In this document: in pieces, positions 42,916 to 51,499 of the stretch
How positions within the stretch are numbered: the stretch's first letter is position 1
Layout of the letters: the number at the start of each line of letters is the position of its first letter
Source of the DNA: JAEWSN01 sp942493335
GTDB lineage: Bacteria > Bacillota > Clostridia > DSM-8532
Direction: 5' to 3'
NCBI GenBank assembly: GCA_942493335.1
Contig: OW818693.1
Coordinates: 1,302,001 to 1,366,000, forward strand
DNA: 64,000 nt
Translations under genes and position numbers: made by a program
The notes under the pieces: generated by a model
Database searches by the model: none
Told to the model about the DNA's origin: nothing
Seen by the model: only the letters and a program-made list of their open reading frames with translations

Positions 42916-44193
42916 TCAATGCAGGAAGTCGAATTCCACATCCCCGACGCGGACAGTGTCTCCGTCCTTGACACCCTTTGCTTCCAGCGCGTCGATGATG
43001 CCGCCGGTTTTCATGACCCGTTGGAAATACTGCAGCGACTCGCGGTCACTGAGGTTGATGGAGCCGATGATCCGCTTGACCCAAGGTCCTTCCACAACAT
43101 ACACGCCGTTCTCGTTCCGGACCGTGTAGGGGGATTCCTTGATTTGCGCCGCCAGCATCTCTTCAGGAGAAGCAACCTCGTAGAGCGTGATGTCGGGCAA
43201 TTCCTTCAAGAGGTCTGCGGTTCGACGGATCAGCGCCTTAACGCCTTCCCCCGTAGCCGCTGAAATGACGAATGCTTCATACCCGGACTCCCTGACGGAT
43301 TTCAGGAAGCGTTCGAGCCGTTCTTCGTCCACCACAGCGTCATGCTTGTTCGCCACGACGATCTGGGGCCGCTTGGCCAGGTTTTCGTCATGCAGGGCCA
43401 GTTCCCGGTTGATGATGGCGAAATCCTCCAAGGCATCCCGCCCGTCGGTTTCGGCCACATCCACCACATGGAGGAGCAGACGGGTTCGTTCCACATGTCG
43501 GAGGAACGCGTGTCCCAGACCCACACCGTCATGGGCGCCTTCGATAAGGCCCGGAATATCCGCCATGGCAAAGCTTTCGCCGGGTCCGACAGAAACAATG
43601 CCGAGAACCGGCGTGAGGGTGGTGAACGGATAATTCGCAATTTTCGGTTTCGCTGCGGAGACGGAAGAAATGAGGGTGGACTTTCCCGCATTCGGGTAGC
43701 CGACCAACCCGACATCTGCAAGGGTTTTCAACTCAAAGATGACAGTCCGTTCCACGCCATCCGTACCGGGATGAGCAAAATTCGGAATCTGTCGGGTGGG
43801 TGTGGCGAAGTGCTGGTTGCCCCAGCCGCCCTTGCCGCCGCGCGCGATGACAACCCGCTGCGTCTCGCCGGACATGTCCGCCAGGATGAGTCCGGACGCC
43901 TTGTCTCGTACGATGGTACCGCGGGGCACCTTGATGACAAGGTCTTTTGCATTACGACCGGACATTTGACGACCGTCGCCTTTGCCGCCCGGGTCCGCGA
44001 GATACTTGCGCTTGTAGCGGAAATCAACCAGCGTGCGCAACCCGAGATCCACTTCGAGGATGATGCTTCCACCATCGCCGCCGTCTCCCCCGTCGGGACC
44101 GCCGTTGGGAATGTACTTCGCACGCAGGAAGGATACCTTCCCTGGTCCGCCGTCGCCCGCCTTGAGATAAATTTCCGCCAGATCGATGAACAT
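42916..44193 (-). CDS. obg: GTPase Obg (CgtA)
   Basis: This 425-residue GTPase has the glycine-rich Obg fold (1-157, with GGPDGGDGGDGG), the G domain (G1 GYPNAGKST, G3 DIPGL, G4 NKHD) and a C-terminal OCT domain ending in DFLH. It participates in 50S assembly and the stringent response. The ribosome binding site is modest (AAGG ten bases upstream), and a hairpin terminator precedes it, suggesting lower expression than L27. Confidence 0.96.
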   Translation of the reverse strand: MFIDLAEIYLKAGDGGPGKVSFLRAKYIPNGGPDGGDGGDGGSIILEVDLGLRTLVDFRYKRKYLADPGGKGDGRQMSGRNAKDLVIKVPRGTIVRDKASGLILADMSGETQRVVIARGGKGGWGNQHFATPTRQIPNFAHPGTDGVERTVIFELKTLADVGLVGYPNAGKSTLISSVSAAKPKIANYPFTTLTPVLGIVSVGPGESFAMADIPGLIEGAHDGVGLGHAFLRHVERTRLLLHVVDVAETDGRDALEDFAIINRELALHDENLAKRPQIVVANKHDAVVDEERLERFLKSVRESGYEAFVISAATGEGVKALIRRTADLLKELPDITLYEVASPEEMLAAQIKESPYTVRNENGVYVVEGPWVKRIIGSINLSDRESLQYFQRVMKTGGIIDALEAKGVKDGDTVRVGDVEFDFLH

Positions 44194-44256
44194 GGATGAT
44201 TACCTTGCCTTCCGTCGGTTCACGTTTCCCTTCCCCGACACGACAAGGGAATGGGA

Positions 44257-44285
44257 TGAAAAGAAGGGACGATTGCTCGTCCCTT
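44257..44285 (-). terminator. Terminator/attenuator between L27 and obg genes
   Basis: AAGGGACGA-GCAA-TCGTCCCTT (44264-44285), a 9-bp stem with a GCAA loop, is followed by CTTTTC on the minus strand. It probably reduces transcription from the ribosomal protein genes into obg. Confidence 0.82.
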
Positions 44286-44354
44286 TTCGTAAAGTGCTTT
44301 TTGGCCTGTCCCTCCACTGCCGTTGCCAGCAGTTTCCGGCTGTTTCCGCATGGA

Positions 44355-44633
44355 TTACGCGGAGTAGACGCTGACCTTCTTGCGGGTCTTGTCGAGACGC
44401 TCGAACTTCACTTTGCCGTCAACCAGGGCGAACAGGGTGTCATCGCTGCCGATGCCGACGTTCGTTCCGGGATGGATGTGCGTTCCGCGCTGACGGACGA
44501 TGATGTTTCCGGCGACGACGCCCTGTCCGTCCGCGCGCTTGGTTCCAAGACGCTTGGACTGACTGTCGCGACCGTTTCTCGTGCTGCCGACGCCCTTTTT
44601 ATGGGCGAACAGTTGAAGATTAATCCGAATCAT
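44355..44633 (-). CDS. rpmA: Ribosomal protein bL27 with cleavable N-terminal extension
   Basis: This 92-residue protein begins MIRINLQLFAHKKG. In Bacillota lacking the short form, the protease Prp cuts after the conserved Phe (LQLF-AHKKG), exposing the N-terminus that reaches the peptidyl transferase centre. The Shine-Dalgarno AAGGAGGTG lies inside the last codons of prp, three bases before, so the substrate and its protease are translationally linked. Confidence 0.97.
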   Translation of the reverse strand: MIRINLQLFAHKKGVGSTRNGRDSQSKRLGTKRADGQGVVAGNIIVRQRGTHIHPGTNVGIGSDDTLFALVDGKVKFERLDKTRKKVSVYSA

Positions 44634-44636
44634 GGT

Positions 44637-44966
44637 TTACACCTCCTTGCAAATTGTGCGGATGTACCGCGGGTATTGCGCTTCAATCTGCTTCAATCCG
44701 ATTTCCATGGCTTCCAGAATGATGGTTGCCTTGTACCGGACAGCTTCTTCCAGGTTATCGGGAAGCATCGATTCGAGTCTTCCGTCTTCTTCCCGGTATT
44801 CGTGGACGCCGCACATCTCATCGAGTGCGCCAAGGGCTGTGAAAGCGATTCCGGAAATGGCCGCGCAGACCATGTCGTATTCGCTGTGACCGCCGGCTCC
44901 CGCGTGTCCCTTGATGGTGAAGCCCTGGATTTCGTTTCCTTTTCGGAAAACCTTGACATTTGTCAT
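44637..44966 (-). CDS. prp: Ribosomal-processing cysteine protease Prp
   Basis: This 109-residue protease removes the N-terminal extension of L27. The catalytic dyad is visible as His in IKGHAGAG (about residue 20) and Cys in DMVCAAISG (about residue 34). It sits between L21 and L27, the arrangement usual in Bacillota and Fusobacteria with extended L27. It acts in the cytoplasm on newly made L27. Confidence 0.95.
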   Translation of the reverse strand: MTNVKVFRKGNEIQGFTIKGHAGAGGHSEYDMVCAAISGIAFTALGALDEMCGVHEYREEDGRLESMLPDNLEEAVRYKATIILEAMEIGLKQIEAQYPRYIRTICKEV

Positions 44967-45074
44967 GGCCGTCCTTCAAGACCGGGCAACTGACCGGCAG
45001 GTTTCCCTGCGCATGGGTTCGGTTTCTTCAGTTCCCTGAATCTCTTTCTCTGTCTTGTGTCCGATGCCGGAGCA

Positions 45075-45386
45075 TCAGGCCTGGATCGCCTGGATCTGGA
45101 CGCGGGTGTATGGCTGTCTATGGCCATTCTTCCGACGTTCGGTCTTCTTGGCCTTGTACTTGAAGATAATGATCTTCTTGCCTTTGCCGTGTGCCAGAAT
45201 CTTCGCGGTGACGGATGCTCCGCCAACGGTGGGATTTCCGGTCTTGAGGCTTCCCTCGTCGGAAACTGCAAGGACCTTGTCAAACACGAAAGCGTCGCCT
45301 TCGTTCGCGGAAAGCTTCTCGATGAAGAGAATGTCGCCTTCCTGCACTTTGTACTGTTTGCCGCCTGTCTCGATGATTGCGTACAT
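45075..45386 (-). CDS. rplU: Ribosomal protein bL21
   Basis: This 103-residue 50S protein begins MYAIIETGGKQYKVQEGD and ends with the family pattern YKAKKTERRKNGHRQPYTRV. AGGAGGAGCGCAC precedes ATG 45386. It is the first gene of the rplU-prp-rpmA-obg-yhbY-aroQ cluster. The leader of about 100 bases between the promoter and the start contains a GACATG...CATGTC-like inverted repeat and may be an L21 leader (autoregulatory), but I cannot confirm the class. Confidence 0.96.
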   Translation of the reverse strand: MYAIIETGGKQYKVQEGDILFIEKLSANEGDAFVFDKVLAVSDEGSLKTGNPTVGGASVTAKILAHGKGKKIIIFKYKAKKTERRKNGHRQPYTRVQIQAIQA

Positions 45387-45490
45387 GTGCGCTCCTCCTC
45401 CTACCAATCTCGCCATCACAGGGACGACCTTCGCCGTTTCCATCACATGTCCATAAACATGTCTGCCCTTCTCTGAGCGGTTGCCGTATA

Positions 45491-45519
45491 ATGATAGCAT
45501 AGGCAGTCAGGCGTGTCAA
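45491..45519 (-). promoter_or_regulatory. Promoter of the L21-prp-L27 operon
   Basis: Minus-strand TTGACA (45514-45519, perfect), 17 bases, TATCAT (45491-45496). Start near 45484. Confidence 0.78.
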
Positions 45520-45566
45520 CGGAAAGTGTCGACGCAAACATCCCAAAATGCATGCAACAATTGATA

Positions 45567-47174
45567 TCACCCGATTACAACGGACTTCACACGATTTCGC
45601 CCGCCATTTTTCGCGCCATACAGGGCATCGTCAACCAGGCTCACGAGATCGGCTGGTGAACCCAGCTTCGCCGGACAGGCGGTAACGACACCCAGACTGA
45701 TGGTGACAAACCGAGACAGATCCGATCCCTCATGCAAAATGCCGAGCGCTTCAACCGCTTTTCGAATGCGCTCCGCCAGTTCCTGTGCCCCATGACTGCC
45801 GGTATCCGGCAGGATGATGACAAATTCTTCTCCCCCGTATCGTGCGACAATATCGGACGCCCGAACGACAATCCGCCGGAACACCGCCGCCATGCGCCGC
45901 AGGCAGTCATCCCCCGCCACATGGCCATATCGATCATTGTAGGGCTTGAAAAAGTCAACATCCAGCATGATGAGTGACAATTCCTCGCCGTAGCGCTTCT
46001 CTCTGAAAAACTCCGTTTTGAGGGCTTCGTCAAAATACCTGCGGTTCGAAAGCCCCGTGAGACCGTCCGTCAGCGAACTGATCCTGGCTGCATTCCGCTC
46101 CGTCTCCAACTGACGGATCAACTGCTGAATCTGTCCTTCCGCCTGTTTTCGTTCGGTCATGTCGCGGATCAGGCATATGACATGGGGAACATCATAGACC
46201 CTGAGCATCTTGGCTGAAATCGCGCCGTCAAACCTGCTTCCATCCTTGCGACCGAAAAGGACTTCCATGTTTTCACAGGATCCCCCGTCTTCCAGTTCGG
46301 CAAGGAACAAATCCCGATCCAAAGCTGCACGCCAAAGGCTGATTTCCAGGGTTGACCTGCCAATGGCCTCTTCACGGGCGTAGCCGGTCATCGCGGAAAA
46401 TCGCTCGTTGACATCGACGATCACGCCGTCGGAAAGCCGTGAAATATAGGCCGCATCCGGACCCGTATTAAAAACATTCTGCATTTTCTCCTTCTCAAGA
46501 AGGTTCTCCATGTTCAGCCGCTGATTGATCAGGATGATGAACCCATAAGTCCACATCATACTGGCAACAATGGCCAGGATAAACGAAAGGGCAATGCTGA
46601 TTTCCTGGTCGGAATAATCCTTCATGGGCGGCAGCAACAGGGCCAGCATGGCGCGCACGACCAGAAAAGTGGCATACAGCAGGAATACGGAAGCTGTGAG
46701 CAAGGCGACGCCGGACTTTTCAGGATTTTTTCGAGGGGACGGCTTTTTTTGCGGGAGCAGGACAGCGGCTGTCAAGATGGACACGGCAGCCAGCGTGACA
46801 TTCACCAGAATGGTCCGCGCCGAAAGGTTCATGTCAACGAGGATGAAGTATAGATAACCCAGCAGAAATAGGAAATATGGCATCACAATCGCCCATATTT
46901 TCTCCGCTTTCCCAAAAAAGCGCCGCACACCGACATAGAGAAAAAAAAGTCCGAGGATCATCAGCGGGTTGGCCAGAATGGCGACCCACTGATAGGATCG
47001 GGTCTGAAGCATCGGGATCAACGCGCCGCCAAGGGTCATGACCGAAGCACCGGAAACCCACCAACCGGTTCCGGGATAGCAGGGTTTCACGCGGTACTGG
47101 AGAAGCAGAACAATGGCCTGTACGGTGAAAGTCAGGCACTGCACAATCACCAGGGTATGCAAGTCGAACTTCAT
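45567..47174 (-). CDS. Membrane PAS-GGDEF diguanylate cyclase
   Basis: This 535-residue protein has an N-terminal membrane region of about seven TM helices (1-215), a PAS domain (about 230-350) and a GGDEF domain (about 370-535). The active-site GGEEF is at 447-451 and the inhibitory I-site RxxD (RASD) at 438-441, with the proper five-residue spacing, so it should be an active, feedback-inhibited c-di-GMP synthase. The start has GAGGGAAC directly upstream. It lies alone, with a candidate extended -10 promoter at 47227-47235. Confidence 0.93.
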   Translation of the reverse strand: MKFDLHTLVIVQCLTFTVQAIVLLLQYRVKPCYPGTGWWVSGASVMTLGGALIPMLQTRSYQWVAILANPLMILGLFFLYVGVRRFFGKAEKIWAIVMPYFLFLLGYLYFILVDMNLSARTILVNVTLAAVSILTAAVLLPQKKPSPRKNPEKSGVALLTASVFLLYATFLVVRAMLALLLPPMKDYSDQEISIALSFILAIVASMMWTYGFIILINQRLNMENLLEKEKMQNVFNTGPDAAYISRLSDGVIVDVNERFSAMTGYAREEAIGRSTLEISLWRAALDRDLFLAELEDGGSCENMEVLFGRKDGSRFDGAISAKMLRVYDVPHVICLIRDMTERKQAEGQIQQLIRQLETERNAARISSLTDGLTGLSNRRYFDEALKTEFFREKRYGEELSLIMLDVDFFKPYNDRYGHVAGDDCLRRMAAVFRRIVVRASDIVARYGGEEFVIILPDTGSHGAQELAERIRKAVEALGILHEGSDLSRFVTISLGVVTACPAKLGSPADLVSLVDDALYGAKNGGRNRVKSVVIG

Positions 47175-47226
47175 GTTCCCTCAATCAGGCGCCAGTTTCG
47201 CAATCATCGCGTACGCCGGTGTCTTC

Positions 47227-47235
47227 ATTGTAACA
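47227..47235 (-). promoter_or_regulatory. Candidate extended -10 promoter of the GGDEF gene
   Basis: Minus-strand TGT-TACAAT (47227-47235) is an extended -10 element. No clear -35 is visible 17 bases upstream. It lies about 55 bases before the start codon. Confidence 0.4.
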
Positions 47236-47280
47236 TGACCTGTACGGGAACATCGTGTTTTCATCCTTTGCGCAACAACA

Positions 47281-47310
47281 AAAGAGAGAGAGCTTACGCT
47301 CTCTCTCTTT
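47281..47310 (-). terminator. Terminator of the zinc-ribbon gene
   Basis: A perfect 13-bp stem AAAGAGAGAGAGC/GCTCTCTCTCTTT with loop GTAA is followed by TGTTGTTG on the minus strand. The stem is very stable, but the U-run is interrupted. Confidence 0.75.
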
Positions 47311-47369
47311 CAGCTGTCATGCTGGTGTGGCACAAGGCCGGCTCAACCATACGAGATGGTTGATGCTGC

Positions 47370-47558
47370 TTACCAGCGGCTTCCGCCGCCGTATCCGCCG
47401 CCGCCGCCGTTGTTGCGCTGTTGCTTCTTGGCTCTGCGGCAATCGGGGCAACGCTGGGGCTCGTTCTCGAAGCCCTTTTCCTTGTAGAAGGCCTGTTCGC
47501 CCTCGGTGAAGATGAATTCGCTGTTGCAATCCTTGCAGGTCAATGTTTTGTCTGCCAT
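47370..47558 (-). CDS. Small zinc-ribbon protein with Gly-rich tail
   Basis: This 62-residue protein has CKDCNSEFIFTEGEQAFY followed by KGFENEPQRCPDCR, the two CxxC pairs of the probable zinc-ribbon family (PF13451-type). A Gln/Asn/Gly-rich tail ends GGGGGYGGGSRW, resembling RNA-binding glycine tails. AGGAGGACACG precedes ATG 47558. The role is unknown; nucleic-acid binding is inferred. A 15-bp palindrome (47639-47653) lies in its upstream region. Confidence 0.85.
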   Translation of the reverse strand: MADKTLTCKDCNSEFIFTEGEQAFYKEKGFENEPQRCPDCRRAKKQQRNNGGGGGYGGGSRW

Positions 47559-47638
47559 TTTTCGTGTCCTCCTTGTAAGGTTGGATTTAATTCTTTTCTG
47601 GCGGTTTATCTTCCCATTCAAGGAGGAACCGGCTCGAA

Positions 47639-47653
47639 AACGATTAAATCGTT
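47639..47653. repeat. 15-bp palindrome AACGATTAAATCGTT
   Basis: A perfect 6-bp inverted repeat around a 3-base centre, about 80 bases before the zinc-ribbon start codon in an AT-rich stretch. It may be an operator or a leader stem. Confidence 0.5.
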
Positions 47654-47800
47654 GTTTGCCAATGAATTATTCACGGCAGTTCCATTATCACCCACATTCG
47701 AGAAAAAAGCCATCCCTATTTGAAAATATTTATTTTTCCTTGTATTTCGCCGCTCCGGAATGGGGCTGATTCCCATATTTTACAACGAAGCAACCCCCAT

Positions 47801-50800
47801 TCATGGTTTCAAGACCGTTATTTGGATCTCATACAACCAGGTTCCCGGCCGGATCAGGTACTGCGGGTGGATGTTCGGGTGCCAGCCGGTATCCCCGCCC
47901 AATCCGGAATGAACCGCATCCAGGTTGACGAAGACGGCCCGCGGCTCCGGCAGTTCATGGGCATGTCGCGCACAGTCGTATTCGGTGGCGGAATGGCGTT
48001 TGACATCCATGTGCACCGGCTGCGGGAAATCGAACCGCAGCCCCGCGCCTGTCCCGTCCATCACCTCAAGCCAACGGACGTCCTCACGGCCGCCGCACTC
48101 CACAGGCAGGATGTAGTCTTCATGGAAACCGGCCGCAGTCGCTTCATACACGCCAAATGCCGCGCTGTTCTTCCTGTCTGCGTAGTTCTCATGCGGACCC
48201 CTGCCAAACCAGCGGACATGCCCGAAGTCCAGCGGCATTTCCAGCGTGACGCCGATGCGGGGCAATGCTGGCAGCTGCGCGTCAGCCGTCACGAGATGAC
48301 GGACCAGAAGGGTTCCGTCCGGCCGTATTTCATGCGTCAGCCTGCTGTTGAAGCCAAATGGACATCCGGACGCAACCAGTCGCGCAGCCGTTTCGTACCG
48401 GACGACCCCGTCGCTTTCCGGCGCAAGCGTGCAGGAAAGAACCTTTCGTTCCAGCCGATCCAAACCGGCTTCGCGCCAGAACCCGGCATGGGAGAAATCC
48501 GGTCCCTGGCCCGCGTCGATCCCCGTAGGCGCACGGAAGAAATTCTCGCGCAGGCCACCGGACAGATATTCCCGCCCTTCACATTTCCAGGAGTTCAAGC
48601 CACACGTCTCCCTGCTGCAGAAGATGGAGAAGTCCTTGTTTTCCACCTGCCAGCCACGGTCCGAGCCGATCACGCGCAATTCCTCCCCATTCCCGCTGGT
48701 TTCCCGCTTGCGCAGCCAGACGGGGGTTGACGCCGCAACAGCCGGCAAGCCGAACTGGAAAGCCACGATCTCATGACCGGCATCCGCCCAGAAGCACTCC
48801 GAAGCGAGGCGGAAGGAAAAATCGGCATGCAGTTCCGCTCCCTTCGGCAAACCGGCGGTCATGGCCGTATCCGGAAGCCGCACCACAGTTGTCTGTCCCG
48901 GCCTTGTTTCCGGTGCCGGCATGTGTCCATGGAGGACCGGGATCCCGTCCGCCAGGATCCGCCAATGGATTTCCAGATGGGAAAGACTGCTTTCCTGATA
49001 CCGGTTCTCCACCAGCCATTCGTCCTTTTTCCCGAATGCAGCCTTCATGTAGACAGGGGCCTGCACCTTCTTGATTTCCAATGCACCGGGATGAAGCGTC
49101 AGGGAAGGACCGACCACGCCGTTGAGACACATGTCGAGGACGGGGTCCGTCACGGATTCTCCGAAGTCACCGCCATACGCGTAGTACGCCTCGCCTCGAT
49201 CCACGGCTTCCATGGCGCCGCCGAACCTGATTTTCCCGTCAAACCCCTTCACAAGCGCCTTGTCCGCCCAGTCCCAGACAAAGCCTCCCTGGAAGCGCGG
49301 AAAGCGGGCGACCATGTCCCAGAACTCGTCCACATTCCCGTTGCTGTTGCTCTTCGAATACGCATATTCGCACATGACCATGGGACGGATATCCGCTGTA
49401 TCCGCCATCACCTCCGCCACCCAGTCCAGCTGAGGGTACATCGGAACGCGGATGTCACTGATGAGTGGCCCCGGTTCCCAGCTTTCATACTGGACGGGCC
49501 GGGTCGGGTCATACCCGCGGATCCAGCCGGCCATCCCCGCATGGTTCATGCCCGCGCAGGACTCGTTCCCGAGCGACCAGGCCACGATGGAAGGATGATT
49601 CTTGTCCCGCATCACCATGCGGACAGCCCGGTCCAGATAGGCGCCCGACCACTCCGGGTCCAGGGACAGGCGGGAATCCAGGCCATGCGTTTCCAGGTTC
49701 GCTTCATCCACAAGGCAGATGCCCATTTCATCGCAAAGATCATACCAGCGCGTGTCGTTCGGATAATGGGATGTCCGAACCGCGTTGAAATTGAGCTGCT
49801 TCATCAGCATGATTTCCCGGCGCATCCACTCTGTCGGGACATATCGCCCGTAGGAAGGATGGAACTCATGACGATCCACTCCCCGGAACACCATCCGGTT
49901 CCCATTGAGCCGGATGACGCCGTCCTTCCCGATCGCGACCTGGCGGAAGCCGACACGGCAGCCTTCGAAATCGACTTCCCGCCCCGCTTCGTCCAGCAGT
50001 GTGAAGGAGAGGGTATACAAATGGGGATTCTCCGTGGACCATTTGCGCGGATTCAGGACAGGAATCCGGAAGAATGCGGCTCCCGCCTGTGCTTTGTCCG
50101 TCCCTTTCAGATACATGCTGGACTGCGCGGCAACAGACGCCGTCACCGGTTCCACCACATCCGCGCCTGCCGGATCAAGCAGCCGGGCCCGGATCGAATG
50201 GGACGCGTAGCCCTCCAGCCGGTTCACATGGCACCAGGCAACCAGCTCCGCATCCCGCCAGGAAGCATCCAGCTCCGTCCGCACCTGGAAGTCCCGAATG
50301 TGGACGGGCGGCTTGGCCAGAAGAACCACGGAGCGCTGGATGCCGGACAAATGCCAGTAATCCTGATCCTCCAGCCAGAAACCATCGGAATACCGCATCA
50401 CCTGAAGTGCCAGCCGATTCCTTCCTGGGCGGACATAACGGGTGATGTCAAACTCCGCAGGCAGCTTGCTGTCCTTTGAGAATCCTGCCTCCTGCCCGTT
50501 CACCCAGAGATAAAAGCAGGACTCCACTGCTCCGAACGCAAGCAGCAGGGTGCGCCCGTCCCACGAAGCAGGAACGTCAAAGTCACGGAGATAACAGCCG
50601 GTTGGGTTCTTCTCCGGCACGAAAGGCGGGTCAAGTTCGAGTTTCCCCGCATTCCGTTCCTTGTCCGGGTCTGAGGCACCCGTGCGGACAAGGTGACGCG
50701 CACCGGCGGCATCCATTTCCACCGGATACCGCACATTGGTATAAATGGGCACATCATGACCCTGCAGTTCCCAGCTGCCCGGCACCTGGATATCCGTCCA

Positions 50801-51043
50801 TCCGGATGAATCAAAGGAAGGCTCCTGAAAAGCCGGAGGCACCAGCAACGGACCCGGAGCCAGGCAGAACTTCCAGGTTCCGTCCAGGTCCATTCGCCAT
50901 GCCGAATCCTTCCGCCCCTCCTTCACCGCCGTTTCATCCGCATAGGCATACAACGGTGCATGCATCGGTTCACGACCCTTCTGCAGCAGCGTAGGATTTT
51001 CCCAGTCCATTCTTTCCGATTTCATTATTTTCCTGTCATCCAT
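47801..51043 (-). CDS. lacZ: GH2 beta-galactosidase (LacZ type)
   Basis: This 1080-residue glycoside hydrolase has the five-domain LacZ layout: sugar-binding jelly roll (about 50-230), immunoglobulin-like domain, TIM barrel (about 345-635), second Ig-like domain and a C-terminal small-chain domain with WFGRGPHENYADRK. The acid/base is Glu 494 (SLGNES) and the nucleophile Glu 559 (MCEYAYS). There is no signal peptide, so it is cytoplasmic. ATG 51043 has GGGAGGGGC about eight bases upstream. No sugar transporter is adjacent; the promoter region 51044-51499 has operator-like repeats. Confidence 0.95.
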   Translation of the reverse strand: MDDRKIMKSERMDWENPTLLQKGREPMHAPLYAYADETAVKEGRKDSAWRMDLDGTWKFCLAPGPLLVPPAFQEPSFDSSGWTDIQVPGSWELQGHDVPIYTNVRYPVEMDAAGARHLVRTGASDPDKERNAGKLELDPPFVPEKNPTGCYLRDFDVPASWDGRTLLLAFGAVESCFYLWVNGQEAGFSKDSKLPAEFDITRYVRPGRNRLALQVMRYSDGFWLEDQDYWHLSGIQRSVVLLAKPPVHIRDFQVRTELDASWRDAELVAWCHVNRLEGYASHSIRARLLDPAGADVVEPVTASVAAQSSMYLKGTDKAQAGAAFFRIPVLNPRKWSTENPHLYTLSFTLLDEAGREVDFEGCRVGFRQVAIGKDGVIRLNGNRMVFRGVDRHEFHPSYGRYVPTEWMRREIMLMKQLNFNAVRTSHYPNDTRWYDLCDEMGICLVDEANLETHGLDSRLSLDPEWSGAYLDRAVRMVMRDKNHPSIVAWSLGNESCAGMNHAGMAGWIRGYDPTRPVQYESWEPGPLISDIRVPMYPQLDWVAEVMADTADIRPMVMCEYAYSKSNSNGNVDEFWDMVARFPRFQGGFVWDWADKALVKGFDGKIRFGGAMEAVDRGEAYYAYGGDFGESVTDPVLDMCLNGVVGPSLTLHPGALEIKKVQAPVYMKAAFGKKDEWLVENRYQESSLSHLEIHWRILADGIPVLHGHMPAPETRPGQTTVVRLPDTAMTAGLPKGAELHADFSFRLASECFWADAGHEIVAFQFGLPAVAASTPVWLRKRETSGNGEELRVIGSDRGWQVENKDFSIFCSRETCGLNSWKCEGREYLSGGLRENFFRAPTGIDAGQGPDFSHAGFWREAGLDRLERKVLSCTLAPESDGVVRYETAARLVASGCPFGFNSRLTHEIRPDGTLLVRHLVTADAQLPALPRIGVTLEMPLDFGHVRWFGRGPHENYADRKNSAAFGVYEATAAGFHEDYILPVECGGREDVRWLEVMDGTGAGLRFDFPQPVHMDVKRHSATEYDCARHAHELPEPRAVFVNLDAVHSGLGGDTGWHPNIHPQYLIRPGTWLYEIQITVLKP

Positions 51044-51135
51044 GCATTGCCCCTCCCCGGACGTCCATTCCCGGGCAGATGAGAAATCCCCTCTGCCGCG
51101 CAACGATTCACAGCTTTCCTCATCGCCTCCACACC

Positions 51136-51164
51136 AGTATATTCACAGCGAGCGGTCCGGACAA
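51136..51164 (-). promoter_or_regulatory. lacZ promoter
   Basis: Minus-strand TTGTCC (51159-51164), 17 bases, TATACT (51136-51141), giving a start near 51129 and a leader of about 85 bases. Confidence 0.68.
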
Positions 51165-51169
51165 TCCGA

Positions 51170-51335
51170 CAATATTCCGTCCGTAGGGCAATATTCTCAG
51201 CATCTTCCACCACCATGGACAGGATGCTCATCCTCCATGGATCGGATGGCGGGGTCGGGAATACACATGCATCAATCGTCCAATTCCTTTCCCCCTTGGG
51301 CACGCGAACTCCAATAGTGTACGCGAATTCCAATA
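51170..51335. promoter_or_regulatory. Two operator-like direct-repeat pairs
   Basis: CAATATTC occurs at 51170-51177 and 51189-51196. ACGCGAAYTCCAATA occurs at 51302-51316 and 51321-51335. Both pairs have a period of exactly 19 bp, so each would present two sites on nearly the same helix face. The first pair lies just upstream of the lacZ -35, a typical activator position. Confidence 0.5.
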
Positions 51336-51385
51336 TATAAGCCGTTTTTTGGCCGTTTGCAACACCTTCGGCCCTGTAAACCAGT

Positions 51386-51415
51386 TTGCATGGGACCGGG
51401 CCCAGCAAGTATAAT
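51386..51415 (+). promoter_or_regulatory. Promoter of the hydrolase/propeller operon
   Basis: TTGCAT (51386-51391), 18 bases, TATAAT (51410-51415). Start near 51422. Its position excludes the longer in-frame start at 51386 for the first gene. Confidence 0.75.
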
Positions 51416-51499
51416 AAGATGTTGCTTCAACAGCAAAACAGGGGAAAGGCGGATTCTTCCGGCCAATGTCCCACAAAACCTTTCGGGAAGGACATCAGC

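Larger units (their letters stand above)
51044..51499. other. 456-bp divergent control region between lacZ and the exported module
   Basis: No gene is seen. It contains the lacZ promoter (51136-51164), two pairs of 19-bp-spaced direct repeats (51170-51196 and 51302-51335), a possible second lacZ promoter (TTGCAA 51357-51362, 17 bases, TATATA 51334-51339, minus strand) and the plus-strand promoter at 51386-51415. Confidence 0.65.

Noticed and set aside
42770..42919. N-terminal repeat extension of YhbY
   Set aside because: YhbY proteins start at MLTSKQR. The upstream in-frame sequence is a hairpin-forming DNA repeat without its own ribosome binding site.
47757..47799. lacZ terminator
   Set aside because: GAATGGGG/CCCCATTC can pair just after the lacZ stop, but the loop is about 27 bases and there is no adjacent U-run.
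48773..50479. Plus-strand open frame of 568 codons
   Set aside because: It is antisense to lacZ; GC-rich codon use leaves the opposite strand open.
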